From the NCBI GenBank assembly GCA_963626555.1, contig CAVFXQ010000010.1, positions 1 to 63,459 of the forward strand: a DNA stretch of 63,459 bases, written 5' to 3'. The position numbers were made by a program, and so were the translations under genes. A model generated the notes under the pieces. It had not been told where the DNA came from and made no database searches. It worked only from the letters and a program-made list of their open reading frames with translations. Shown one piece after another: positions 1 to 8,323 of the stretch (positions are counted from its first letter, which is position 1; the number at the start of each line of letters is the position of its first letter). The DNA comes from UBA1181 sp963626555 (GTDB lineage Bacteria; Bacteroidota; Bacteroidia; Bacteroidales; Paludibacteraceae).

Positions 1-40
1 AGACGGTATCGTAAATGGGATTTGCTATTGTTACCTTCAC
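1..40 (-). CDS. Start of a probable PD-(D/E)XK nuclease/transposase-family gene (cut by window edge)
   Basis: Only the first dozen or so codons are in the window. Read on the minus strand they give KIVKVTIANPIYDTV. I recall the string 'NPIYDxVFKYLM' at the start of Bacteroidota proteins of the PD-(D/E)XK (Rpn-like) transposase family, which is the only reason for the call. There is no ATG in frame. GTG at 40 is the start used here, and a TTG at 70 is also possible. A well-formed promoter lies just upstream (79-109), so a real gene begins here. The product name is a guess from a short peptide. Confidence 0.35.
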   Translation of the reverse strand, partial: MKVTIANPIYDTV

Positions 41-78
41 AATCTTATCTTTTTTAATGGTTGCTAACAAAACTATAG

Positions 79-109
79 CAAAGTTAGCGAATGGCGGACG
101 GATTTGCAA
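79..109 (-). promoter_or_regulatory. Bacteroidota-type promoter for the gene leaving the left edge
   Basis: On the minus strand TTG (109-107), a 20-base spacer and TAACTTTG (86-79) match the Bacteroidota sigma-ABfr consensus exactly. Transcription would start near 72 and run off the left edge. Confidence 0.7.
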
Positions 110-494
110 TTTTATCGGTTGAAAAAATTTTTTTTCATCAACTTTTCCGTTTTTACAAATAACCCTTTAATTTAGCAATCGTATGCGGATTACTCTTTAT
201 TTGAAGTATTGCAGAACAAGAGAAAAAAACACGAAGAGGCTGATGAAAGCATTAAGAATTGACAATAGCAATTATATTTTGCCTATTATGCATGATATTT
301 GCATGATAGATGTCAATTTTACCCCCCCCCATTTATAAATGTTGTAAATAGATTAAAACTATCTGCTGATTCGCTATGTGGCGAATTGGATGGATTTGTT
401 GTGTCGTGGCGTGAGGAAGCGTTACGATAGGGGAGGTTTTTGTTTGTGGATAAATGTGTTATGTATTTAATTATAAAAAAATAGATTATTTGAT
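110..494. other. Gene-free stretch upstream of the dynamin operon
   Basis: No gene is visible. The stretch must hold the promoter of the dynamin-like operon, but no exact TAnnTTTG box was found. The nearest matches (TTTG at 278-281 and 298-301) each lack the TA or a spaced TTG. A run of nine C at 322-330 stands out in AT-rich sequence and is a possible phase-variable or error-prone tract, but it lies about 165 bases before the first start codon. Confidence 0.5.
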
Positions 495-2102
495 ATGTAT
501 GATGAATTAAAAACAATCGCTGACGATTTAGGTTGCAAGGATCTTGTGGCTGAAATTTCGAGAATTGAGGCGAGAAGCAACCAAGAGAATGCCAATTTGA
601 TTCTGCCCTTGGTGGGAGAGTTTAGTTCTGGTAAAACAACATTGATTAATGCGCTGACAGACAGCAAGAAGTTGGAAACGGCTACCAAACCAACTACGGC
701 TACTATTTATGAGGTGCATTTTGGTTGCGACTCGTGCCAAGCTCAGGTGATGGATGAGGCTGGAAAGTTTACAAAAATCTCTAATATTGAGGATTTGAAA
801 AATGAAGCTTTGGCAGATGCAAAGGTTGTTACAGTTTTCGATACATCTAAAAAAGTTCCTTCTTCTACGATTTTAGTGGACACTCCGGGATTGTCTTCTC
901 CTGACCCTAAGCACAAGCAGACGTTGGTCGATTTTCTTCCAATGGCAGATGGTATTATGTTGGTTGTTGATATCAATCAGCAGATTACTCGTTCGTTGAC
1001 GGATTTTGTTGATTTGATGAAGTTATCCAAACGTCCAATTTATTTGGTGTTGACAAAGTCGGATAGCAAGTCTCAGAGTGAGATTGACGCTCAGAAAAAG
1101 TATATTGGGGAGAATTGTAAAATTCCGTTGCAACAAGTAGTCGCTGTGTCTGCGAAGGATGGCAAATTGGACGAGTTTTATTCTTTGTTGGACAATGTTC
1201 AAAAAGATAAGAAGAAGATTATTGAGCAGGTGGACGCTTTGCGTATGAAGAACATTGCGCAGACATTGTCAAAGTTTATTGATGAGTTGATGCGTGCCTC
1301 TTCGTCGGATAAGGAGTTGGAGGAGGCTATCTATCAGAGTAAAAATGACTTAGATCTGTTTAATCGAAAAATTGATCGTTTGGCGAATGATGTAGTTGAA
1401 GAAATAGAAACGCAGACGAGAAATACATCAAGAACATTTGAAGATACTGTTTCGACAAGATTGAATACGATTCTCGCTAAAAAAGGATCCTGTATTAATG
1501 AGGAAGCTAATTCTACGATTAACAATGTTGCTTCTCTAATGATGAGCGACTATAAAGACAAGGTGAATGCAATTTTGTTGGATAATATGAGAAGACAGCA
1601 ACATTCGGATGATTTACCACTTCACTCGTTACAGATGATTGATTTATCGTCTGTTAAATCTTCAGATTATGGGTTGGACATTGATTTGGAGAAAGTCGGG
1701 CACGAAAATGATACGATGATTAAGGGTGGTGTGGATCTTGCTATAAAAGTGGTTGGTGATGCGTTTGGTGTGCCTAAAGTGGCAGATGTTGTAACTAAAT
1801 TTACGGGTTTTGTGGTAAATTTTGCGACAGAGGAGTTGGTGTCGAAACCCCAAAGGACTCGTGCAATTCGAAACTATATCGATGGAACGCTTTCTCCGGC
1901 GTTTAAGGATAATTTGAGGATAATCTCAAATGGGCTAATCACTCAAGTCCGTGAAAAGTTGAAACAGGAGGTTGCTGAATCTGTCGGGCAGAAGACTGAT
2001 GCATTGGAACAGTTGAAATCTGAAATGAGTCAGAAAAAGTCTGATTTTCAGCAGAAGATAGCGAGATATAAAGAATATAAATCAATATTATCAAATATTT
2101 AA
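495..2102 (+). CDS. Dynamin-like GTPase 1 of a three-dynamin operon
   Basis: This 535-residue protein has the GTPase motifs of the dynamin superfamily: P-loop GEFSSGKT at about 41-48, a TT-containing switch I (KPTTAT, 65-70), DTPG at 129-132 and TKSD at 187-190. After the G domain (to about residue 230) the protein is helical and coiled-coil rich. It has one mildly hydrophobic patch near residues 435-450 (FTGFVVNFA) that could be a membrane-contacting paddle. Bacterial dynamin-like proteins bind membranes and act in fission or fusion, membrane repair, vesicle release or phage resistance, often as hetero-oligomers of genes side by side. It is first in an operon with a coiled-coil membrane protein and two more dynamin-like GTPases. 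The family call is firm; the cellular role is not known. Confidence 0.85.
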   Translation: MYDELKTIADDLGCKDLVAEISRIEARSNQENANLILPLVGEFSSGKTTLINALTDSKKLETATKPTTATIYEVHFGCDSCQAQVMDEAGKFTKISNIEDLKNEALADAKVVTVFDTSKKVPSSTILVDTPGLSSPDPKHKQTLVDFLPMADGIMLVVDINQQITRSLTDFVDLMKLSKRPIYLVLTKSDSKSQSEIDAQKKYIGENCKIPLQQVVAVSAKDGKLDEFYSLLDNVQKDKKKIIEQVDALRMKNIAQTLSKFIDELMRASSSDKELEEAIYQSKNDLDLFNRKIDRLANDVVEEIETQTRNTSRTFEDTVSTRLNTILAKKGSCINEEANSTINNVASLMMSDYKDKVNAILLDNMRRQQHSDDLPLHSLQMIDLSSVKSSDYGLDIDLEKVGHENDTMIKGGVDLAIKVVGDAFGVPKVADVVTKFTGFVVNFATEELVSKPQRTRAIRNYIDGTLSPAFKDNLRIISNGLITQVREKLKQEVAESVGQKTDALEQLKSEMSQKKSDFQQKIARYKEYKSILSNI

Positions 2103-2113
2103 GTTTAAAAATT

Positions 2114-2497
2114 ATGCAGCTGATTATTGGAATCGTTGTTGGTGCGGTTGTTATTTATTTGTTAAAAGACAGAATGCCAGGCGCAGGTAAGGAAGTAGAG
2201 AGTTGTAAAAAGGAGTTGAATACGTTGTATGCTGAAAATGAGAAATTCAGCAAGCAGAATAAGGAGTTGCAACGCCAAGTAGAGGATTTGACAGCGGAGG
2301 TGAATAAACTTCGCAGAAAGTCGAAAGATGCTGATGCTGATCACGATGATTTAGAGGATGAACGAGACAAGGCGAAACGTGATTTGCGAAACCTTCGCAT
2401 TCAGTATGATGCCATGTCTTCTAAGCTGAAGGAGTATGAGAATGCTTTGGCAGCAAAAGAGGCTGAGATTGTGGAATTAAAAAATAAAATCGGATAA
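2114..2497 (+). CDS. Small membrane-anchored coiled-coil protein
   Basis: A 127-residue protein begins with one transmembrane helix (about residues 2-17, LIIGIVVGAVVIYLL). The rest is an almost unbroken, highly charged coiled coil rich in E, K and D. It lies 11 bases after the first dynamin-like gene and 2 bases before the second, so translation is probably coupled. No enzyme motif is present. The layout suggests a membrane tether or scaffold that pairs with the coiled-coil N-terminus of the next gene product; that is inference from position and shape only. Confidence 0.7.
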   Translation: MQLIIGIVVGAVVIYLLKDRMPGAGKEVESCKKELNTLYAENEKFSKQNKELQRQVEDLTAEVNKLRRKSKDADADHDDLEDERDKAKRDLRNLRIQYDAMSSKLKEYENALAAKEAEIVELKNKIG

Positions 2498-2499
2498 GC

Positions 2500-4389
2500 A
2501 TGGGATTGTTTAGTTTTTTGTTTGGAGGTAAGAAAAAGGAAGAAGACACCAAACCGAAGGAGAGTTCCTTTTTGGGATCAGATGACAATGTCGGTGAAAG
2601 TGAAAAGAAAGACGTTGCTAAACTTGAGAAAAAGTATCAGTCTGAGATAAAGAAAGCAAATGAAAAATGTAAGAATCTTGAAAACCAGATTCAGACTTTA
2701 AAGTCGGACAAAGAGAAGGTTGAAAAACAATTGTCTGAAGCTCTTTCAAAAGTAAAAGATTCATTGAGGTCAGCATCGAAGTCGGACAACGCGGAAAATA
2801 GTAAGTTAAAAAAGCAGATAGAAGATTTACAAAAGGAGAAGAAGAGTCTTGAAGAAGACCTTGAAGAAGCGGAGGAGGATCTTGAAACAGAGAAGAAAAA
2901 GCGTAAAAAGAAAGAGGATGAATTAGATAAACTTCAAACTAAAATGAAAGATGAGTGCGACAAATTGAAAAAAGAGTTGGACTCTACTAAGCAAAGTTTG
3001 GAAGAAGCAGAGGAGACAATAGCAAGCAAGGGAGAAGCATTGTCTTTTGTCCAAAAGATCCTTTCTGCGCAGGAGTTTGGAAATTCGGATTACAATGCAT
3101 TGCACGAGAAAATTAACAAGTGCCATGACTTCTTGTATGGAGTGTATTCTGACCTAAATACTTTTTTGTTCAAGGAAAATGGTTTGAAGTGGAGAGATGT
3201 TAGTGGTCAGGAGGCTGTGAATATTAGGATGAATTATTTTTTGCCTTTGGCTGAACAATGGGCTGTAGTGAAATCTAAAGATTGGTTGGACGGTAAGACG
3301 ACAATCGCGTTTATCGGAGAGTTTTCTGCTGGTAAAACATCAATTGTGAACAGAATATTATCGCAAGATGACCCAAAGATCCCTTTGCTGCCAGTTAGTA
3401 CGAAAGCGACTACTGCCATTCCGACCTATATTTCAGGAGGGCTTTCGACCTCCTACACATTTATATCGGGTGATGAAGAACGCAAGTCAATTTCCGAAGA
3501 AACTTTCAAAATGGTTTCTAAAGAGGTGTTGGATCAGGTTCCAGGAGTCTCTTCTTTGATAAAATACTTTGTGATGACCTACAAAAATCCAAATCTGAAT
3601 GGTTTGAGTATTCTTGACACACCAGGATTCAATTCAAATGACGAGGAGGATAAGGAACGTACAATAGAGGTTATCAACGAGTGCGATGCTTTGTTCTGGG
3701 TAATGGATGTGAATGCAGGTACGGTAAACAAAAGTTCTCTGAATATCATCAAAGAGAAATTGAACAAGCCATTGTATGTGGTGATTAATAAAGTGGATGA
3801 CAAAGCACCGTCGGAGGTGGATAAAGTCGAGAACTTGATAAAGAAGACTTTGCAGAATGAAGGAATCTCTGTAAATCAATTCATCAGATTCTCTAAAAAG
3901 GCTCCGTTGTCAGACATTATGAATGCTGTGAAAGGGGTGAGTAGAGACGCTTCTCGTGATTCGTTTGTTCAGGCATTGAGAGACGATTTATCTGATTTGG
4001 TGAAATTATCTGATAATCAGGTATCTTTAGCGCAGAAGAAATTATCTGATTCAAAAGCGAAACAAAGGGGAATTGTGGAGAGTTTTAATGGTTGTCTTAA
4101 TTCTGTTTCAAATTCATGTCTTTATGCGTCTCGTATACCTCATTGGGAAGAGCATCTTTTCAGTAAGAATAGGTATGAGATGTCTTCAAGTGAAGGTAGT
4201 CAATTGATTGACTATTTGAAAAGTGCTTGTGAACAAACGAAAATTATGGAAGACTTGTTTGATCAAGTACAGGAGGTAGCGCAAAAAGTTCAAAATAACT
4301 ATGAATTGTTGTGCAAACAGCAGTCAATTCACGAAAGAATGTTGGTCTGCCAAAAGGAATTTGAAAATGTATTTAAGAATTTTAATTGA
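2500..4389 (+). CDS. Dynamin-like GTPase 2 with long N-terminal coiled coil
   Basis: This 629-residue protein has an unusual order: a short N-terminus (MGLFSFLFGG, possibly amphipathic), then about 150 residues of charged coiled coil (roughly 35-185), then a dynamin-type G domain. Motifs are P-loop GEFSAGKT at 273-280, a switch I with TKATTA at 301-306, DTPG at 373-376 and NKVD at 430-433. A helical stalk-like tail follows. The coiled coil resembles in composition that of the small membrane protein just upstream, so the two may zip together. Gaps of 2 bases upstream and 8 bases downstream place it in the operon core. Dynamin family membership is clear; function is unknown. Confidence 0.85.
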   Translation: MGLFSFLFGGKKKEEDTKPKESSFLGSDDNVGESEKKDVAKLEKKYQSEIKKANEKCKNLENQIQTLKSDKEKVEKQLSEALSKVKDSLRSASKSDNAENSKLKKQIEDLQKEKKSLEEDLEEAEEDLETEKKKRKKKEDELDKLQTKMKDECDKLKKELDSTKQSLEEAEETIASKGEALSFVQKILSAQEFGNSDYNALHEKINKCHDFLYGVYSDLNTFLFKENGLKWRDVSGQEAVNIRMNYFLPLAEQWAVVKSKDWLDGKTTIAFIGEFSAGKTSIVNRILSQDDPKIPLLPVSTKATTAIPTYISGGLSTSYTFISGDEERKSISEETFKMVSKEVLDQVPGVSSLIKYFVMTYKNPNLNGLSILDTPGFNSNDEEDKERTIEVINECDALFWVMDVNAGTVNKSSLNIIKEKLNKPLYVVINKVDDKAPSEVDKVENLIKKTLQNEGISVNQFIRFSKKAPLSDIMNAVKGVSRDASRDSFVQALRDDLSDLVKLSDNQVSLAQKKLSDSKAKQRGIVESFNGCLNSVSNSCLYASRIPHWEEHLFSKNRYEMSSSEGSQLIDYLKSACEQTKIMEDLFDQVQEVAQKVQNNYELLCKQQSIHERMLVCQKEFENVFKNFN

Positions 4390-4397
4390 AAAAATTT

Positions 4398-6497
4398 ATG
4401 GAAAATAATCTTTTTGAAGATTTGCAAGAGCAGAAACGCAAATTGGCGGATCTCGCAACTCAAGTGGAGTTCGGCTGGATTCCAAAGCAAAAATCAGAGG
4501 CGAAAGACAAACTGAAGGGTGTCATTTCGTTGGAGGAAATCAAGGAAAAGTTGGAAAAAGATACGCTGACAATCGGTGTCATCGGTCAGATGAAATGCGG
4601 AAAGTCCACTTTCTTGAATGCTTTCGTTTTTCAAGATGATATTCTTCCTGCTGCAACAACACCAATGACAGCAGCACTATCTGTAATCACCTACGGAGAA
4701 AAAGAGCGTGTTGTGGCAGAGTTCTATACACAAGACGAGTGGGAGGAACAGAAGATGCAAGCTTCGAAGAACGAAAACGACGTGAGTAACACGCTTGAAC
4801 AGTCAAAAATTAAGGCTGCAAAGGAGTTGGTTTCTAAGGCTTCAAAATTGGGTTCGTCATTGCAAAGTTACTTAGGCAAAACACAAGAGGATAGTTTCGA
4901 AAATCTGATTGAGTATGTGGGGGCAGAGGGAAAATATGTCTCTATCACAAAGTCTGTAAAAATCTATTATCCAAAGGATTATCTGAAAGGTGTAGAGGTT
5001 GTCGACACTCCAGGATTCAATGACCCAATCGTCTCTCGCGAGGAACGTACGAAGGAATTTTTGAAGAAAGCGGATGTCGTTGTGATGATGCTCTATGCGG
5101 GTCGTCCGTTCGACGCTACGGATAGGGATATCATCTTCAAGAACGTACAACAGTGTGGTATCGGAAAAATTATCGTTGGAATCAACAAGTATGATATTCC
5201 GTACGAGAATGGTGAGATGGAAGACGACATTGTTGCGTACGTCAAGGGCGAAATCAACAAAGCATGCCGAGAGTGCCAAGACGATAGTCTGAAGAACATC
5301 ATTAAGGAGGTAGAGCCAATTCCGCTTTCTGCCGAAATGGCGTTGCTTGCCGAGATGCCAATGAGTAAAATCACTTCCACAGAGCGTTTTTCTTTTTCTT
5401 GGAAAAAGCATTGCGACACATTTGAAATTAGTTCTCAACCGCAGATGTACCAGAAGAGTCATCTCGACAATTTTGTTGCTGAAGTTAAGAAGATGATTGC
5501 CAATGAAAAAGGAAAAATTTTGATTGCCAAGCCGTTGAATGCCATTATGGCAGCTGGAATGTCAATGCAATCCGAGAATGAGTTGGCATTAACTACGCTG
5601 AATGGAAAAATTGAAATCCTCTCCATGCCTGATACTGAGTTGGAAGATAAGGAGACGAGCTTGAATAAGGCTGAGAGACGAGTGGAAAAGAAGATTGGCA
5701 TCTTTGAGGATGATGTGGATTCAAAAATCAAAGATCTTGTTAGAGACGGCTCAAGAGAATTAGAGAATGTGGTGAGAAAGAGATGTGATCAAATCAAGAA
5801 TGATGCTAATAGTTTAGGAAGATTTGAAAGTGTGGAAAAGTTGCTTCCTCGTATAAAGGGGGATATCCAAAATATTAGTACAGATTTGAAACATTCCTGT
5901 GAAGATCTTGCGAAAAAAGGAGAACGACAACTACAAAATGTTGTGGAGAATTTTTGCATTGAGATGTTTGATCTGCTGAGTAAGTATTTGTTTGACGCTG
6001 GCTCTGATTATCAGATTTTCGTGAAAGAGGTTACTGGAAAATTGCGGATGGAGATAGATGATGATAGCATATTCAGATCTGATAGCGATGAAGATTCTGA
6101 TAGCGATGAAGTCGGTTGGGGAGAAATGCTTTATAATTTCTATAATGGCTTAACTTTCGGTACTTTTGGATGTTTAGTGAACGCATTTTCGCATAACGAT
6201 GCGGTGGCTAAAATAGAATCATTGGCAAATAAGATTCAAAATGACTTTGATCCAAAGCCATATTTGGACACGGCGTTTCAGTGCAAAGACCGTCTCGTTT
6301 CCATTGCTCGTCAGTATTTCTTAGACGAACTCATTACCCCTATGCAGGCACAAATTGAAGAGATCCGAACTCACAAGGCAGATCGTGAAAAAGAACTTCA
6401 GTCGGCAACAGCTCAAAAGAAGAAGTTGGAGCAAAAGAAGTGTGAGATAGCCAAACAAATGGAGGATATTCAGGTATTGAAGAACTCTTTGATGTAA
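4398..6497 (+). CDS. Dynamin-like GTPase 3
   Basis: This 699-residue protein has P-loop GQMKCGKS at 63-70, a TTP-type switch I (AATTPMTA, 85-92), DTPG at 203-206 and NKYD at 263-266. A long coiled-coil stalk follows. Near residues 555-595 comes a very acidic D/S stretch and then a hydrophobic segment (MLYNFYNGLTFGTFGCLV) that could insert into membrane like a paddle. A second coiled coil ends the protein. The open frame can be extended to a TTG at 4386 overlapping the previous stop, but ATG 4398 is the likelier start. Its G domain is clearly different from the two upstream, so the three genes are not recent copies. It is last in the operon; a strong hairpin follows at 6514. Confidence 0.85.
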   Translation: MENNLFEDLQEQKRKLADLATQVEFGWIPKQKSEAKDKLKGVISLEEIKEKLEKDTLTIGVIGQMKCGKSTFLNAFVFQDDILPAATTPMTAALSVITYGEKERVVAEFYTQDEWEEQKMQASKNENDVSNTLEQSKIKAAKELVSKASKLGSSLQSYLGKTQEDSFENLIEYVGAEGKYVSITKSVKIYYPKDYLKGVEVVDTPGFNDPIVSREERTKEFLKKADVVVMMLYAGRPFDATDRDIIFKNVQQCGIGKIIVGINKYDIPYENGEMEDDIVAYVKGEINKACRECQDDSLKNIIKEVEPIPLSAEMALLAEMPMSKITSTERFSFSWKKHCDTFEISSQPQMYQKSHLDNFVAEVKKMIANEKGKILIAKPLNAIMAAGMSMQSENELALTTLNGKIEILSMPDTELEDKETSLNKAERRVEKKIGIFEDDVDSKIKDLVRDGSRELENVVRKRCDQIKNDANSLGRFESVEKLLPRIKGDIQNISTDLKHSCEDLAKKGERQLQNVVENFCIEMFDLLSKYLFDAGSDYQIFVKEVTGKLRMEIDDDSIFRSDSDEDSDSDEVGWGEMLYNFYNGLTFGTFGCLVNAFSHNDAVAKIESLANKIQNDFDPKPYLDTAFQCKDRLVSIARQYFLDELITPMQAQIEEIRTHKADREKELQSATAQKKKLEQKKCEIAKQMEDIQVLKNSLM
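6078..6113 (+). repeat. 18-bp in-frame tandem duplication in the third dynamin gene
   Basis: Two 18-base units, 6078-6095 and 6096-6113, share their first 16 bases and differ only in the last two. They encode SDSDED then SDSDEV, the acidic stretch next to the possible membrane-inserting segment. Confidence 0.8.
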
Positions 6498-6513
6498 GGT
6501 GTAGTGTTTGATA

Positions 6514-6548
6514 AAAGAGCCAATTCTGCCCCTCAGAATTGGCTCTTT
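6514..6548. terminator. Bidirectional terminator between dynamin operon and minus-strand genes
   Basis: A perfect 15-bp stem (6514-6528 with 6534-6548) has a 5-base loop, with A and T tracts on its two sides. It lies 17 bases after the dynamin operon and 28 bases after the TAA (6576) of the short minus-strand frame, but 137 bases after the stop of the 543-residue frame. Confidence 0.8.
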
Positions 6549-6575
6549 CACTTAGTCTCTAATCTTCTCCTGTCT

Positions 6576-6710
6576 TTAACTTTCTCTCTCATAAATCATT
6601 ATTCTATCTTTACCTACACTGTCTCTTGCAAATGGCATCACTCTTCCGTCTTCTATTATGTCAACGTTGCGGTGTAGTATTCTCCCTACTCCACAATACT
6701 CTTCACCCTC
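6576..6710 (-). pseudogene. Probable out-of-frame 3' end of the 543-residue gene
   Basis: On the minus strand, 44 codons without a stop run from 6710 to a TAA at 6576, in the -1 frame relative to the 543-residue gene that stops at 6686. The translation contains HRNVDIIEDGRVMPFARDSV and ends in DRIMIYERES, with balanced composition that reads like real protein. It overlaps the end of the upstream frame by 25 bases, and the terminator stands right behind its stop. This fits a frameshift (mutation or sequence error) that cut the last 35-40 residues off the larger protein. A separate tiny gene is less likely, because its first ATG is in the middle. Confidence 0.4.
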
Positions 6711-8317
6711 TCAATGCCCCATTTCTTCAAACTGCTTGGGGAGATGCGGATGTACAGCGAAGAGGTCGGAAATCCAATGTACATTTTGCCTTGTATCTTT
6801 ATGATATAAGTGGTTTCTCCAAATCCGTAATTGCTCAGACTTCTATGTATCTTTTTTGGTATTTTGAAGTACTCCTCCTCATTCTCTGTGCGCAGATATA
6901 GATAATCTCTTGTGATGGCTCGTGTTATATTGTACAATGTTAGAGGTATCTCGTATTGAAATTTTTCAAATTTGTCAACGCATACGCCTCTGTTTATGGC
7001 TTCCTTGATGTCTTTTTCGTGTCGAGCAACAACCTGTTCATTTGATGATTTATACAATTCAAGACTTCGTCTCCAAGGATTTCTTAACGATTCCTTGAAT
7101 TGATGTGCCCATTTTTCTGTATTCATGTGCAACTTTATGGCTTCTATTTCCTTTGAATCGTCTATTCTTGTATAATAGAAGGCGTGGTTTTCTGTTTTTA
7201 TAGATCCGCCTTTGATGTAATCTAAGTAGATGTGCGGCTTTATGAAATAGAACTGAAACTCCTCGTTTCTTACCTTCAAAGAATCTGAGTCTGCAAGAGG
7301 GGAAATCGCAACCTCATAACGCTCTTTTACTACGCAGAATGGCTCATCTGAACTTTGATAATCTTTGCTTGAACTTCCTTTTACGGTATACTTGGTGAAG
7401 AAATATAGACCTGGAATGTTGGTTGCTTGTATCTGGAAAAAGTCCTTTGTATTATCTGCTGTCCTTAGTCCCCAATAGCCGACAATGTCTAAATTTGCAA
7501 GATGATTCAGATAGTTTTTTGCTGCATCAAAACTATACTTGGGGTTGGAAAGTGTTTTTGCTCCGACTAAGATTTCCTGTATGTAATAAATCAATGTTAG
7601 GCGAGTTTTCTTTGTGCTTTCTAATGCTCTTGCCTCGCCAATCAATGGATAATCCTCCATAATTTGATGCTCTTTTGCAGCATCCTCGGGAGTCAATTCT
7701 TTGTCCTCTTCCTCATTATCTTCTTCCTCCTCTTCGTCACCCATTTTGATGGCACTTTCAATCATTTTAATTGTTCGGTCGAATTCTTCCGTTATGTCTC
7801 CTTTCTCTTGAACACGATCTATACCAACTATTTTGAGCAGAAACAATATCAAAACAGAGGTTGTGAGAAGATCTTCTTTTATGAGATCTTTCATAAGCTC
7901 TTCTTCTTTACTCTTCCTTTTGATATTGCTCCATAACTTAGGATACAATATATTCTTAATCAGACTTTTAACAAAAGCTTCTTTGCTCTCAAGGTCTCGT
8001 CTGGCAAATTTATTTTTGTAATAGTAAGAAGCAATTTTTACGCTTTGCATGAGGTCGTTGAGGTCTATCGCATTGTAGGTCAAGTCGCTTACCTTCTCCG
8101 CTAAATCCAAATATGCTCGTCGCCTCTCCTCTGACTTCGGAAAAGCTCTCTCTATGACGTTATTCCCGAATTTCACGTTCCAAAACTCTTCCAATTCGGC
8201 AGTGGTGTTGAAAATGAGTCGGTTTTTGTAGATCCAATTGAGCCTTGCAAGGGTCTTGTCTTCCGTTTTCGTCTCTTCCTTTTTGTCTTCTGTTTTTAAT
8301 GTTTTTCCCTCTTCCAT
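6686..8317 (-). CDS. Unrecognised 543-residue protein, probably truncated by a frameshift
   Basis: I do not recognise a family. The N-terminal 25 residues are rich in E, K, T and D. Residues about 30-190 look helical, with one hydrophobic patch (TTSVLILFLLKIVGI). A solid acidic run of E and D lies near 193-210. The C-terminal half looks like mixed alpha/beta. There is no signal peptide. Its start lies 6 bases downstream of the nuclease-like gene, so the two are co-transcribed. The stop at 6686 is probably premature: the -1 frame continues open with protein-like sequence to 6576, just before a strong terminator. An accessory role linked to its partner or to the convergent dynamin operon is possible but unsupported. 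Confidence 0.65.
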   Translation of the reverse strand: MEEGKTLKTEDKKEETKTEDKTLARLNWIYKNRLIFNTTAELEEFWNVKFGNNVIERAFPKSEERRRAYLDLAEKVSDLTYNAIDLNDLMQSVKIASYYYKNKFARRDLESKEAFVKSLIKNILYPKLWSNIKRKSKEEELMKDLIKEDLLTTSVLILFLLKIVGIDRVQEKGDITEEFDRTIKMIESAIKMGDEEEEEDNEEEDKELTPEDAAKEHQIMEDYPLIGEARALESTKKTRLTLIYYIQEILVGAKTLSNPKYSFDAAKNYLNHLANLDIVGYWGLRTADNTKDFFQIQATNIPGLYFFTKYTVKGSSSKDYQSSDEPFCVVKERYEVAISPLADSDSLKVRNEEFQFYFIKPHIYLDYIKGGSIKTENHAFYYTRIDDSKEIEAIKLHMNTEKWAHQFKESLRNPWRRSLELYKSSNEQVVARHEKDIKEAINRGVCVDKFEKFQYEIPLTLYNITRAITRDYLYLRTENEEEYFKIPKKIHRSLSNYGFGETTYIIKIQGKMYIGFPTSSLYIRISPSSLKKWGIERVKSIVE

Positions 8318-8323
8318 AGCTCT

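Noticed and set aside
322..330. Run of nine C as a phase-variable tract controlling the dynamin operon
   Set aside because: It is about 165 bases upstream of the first start codon and not placed between promoter elements that I can recognise. One sequence gives no sign of variation.
4872..5462. 196-residue open frame on the minus strand inside the third dynamin gene
   Set aside because: It lies fully antisense to a clear GTPase gene; its composition (rich in F, L, R, H) is typical of a reversed shadow.
495..6497. Calling the dynamin operon an Eleos/LeoABC defence system
   Set aside because: The gene order and the coiled-coil membrane protein do not match those systems as I know them, and no defence genes of known type lie nearby.
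6686..6713. Programmed -1 frameshift in the 543-residue gene
   Set aside because: No slippery X-XXY-YYZ heptamer and no strong pseudoknot follow in the overlap, so a plain frameshift or sequence error is simpler.
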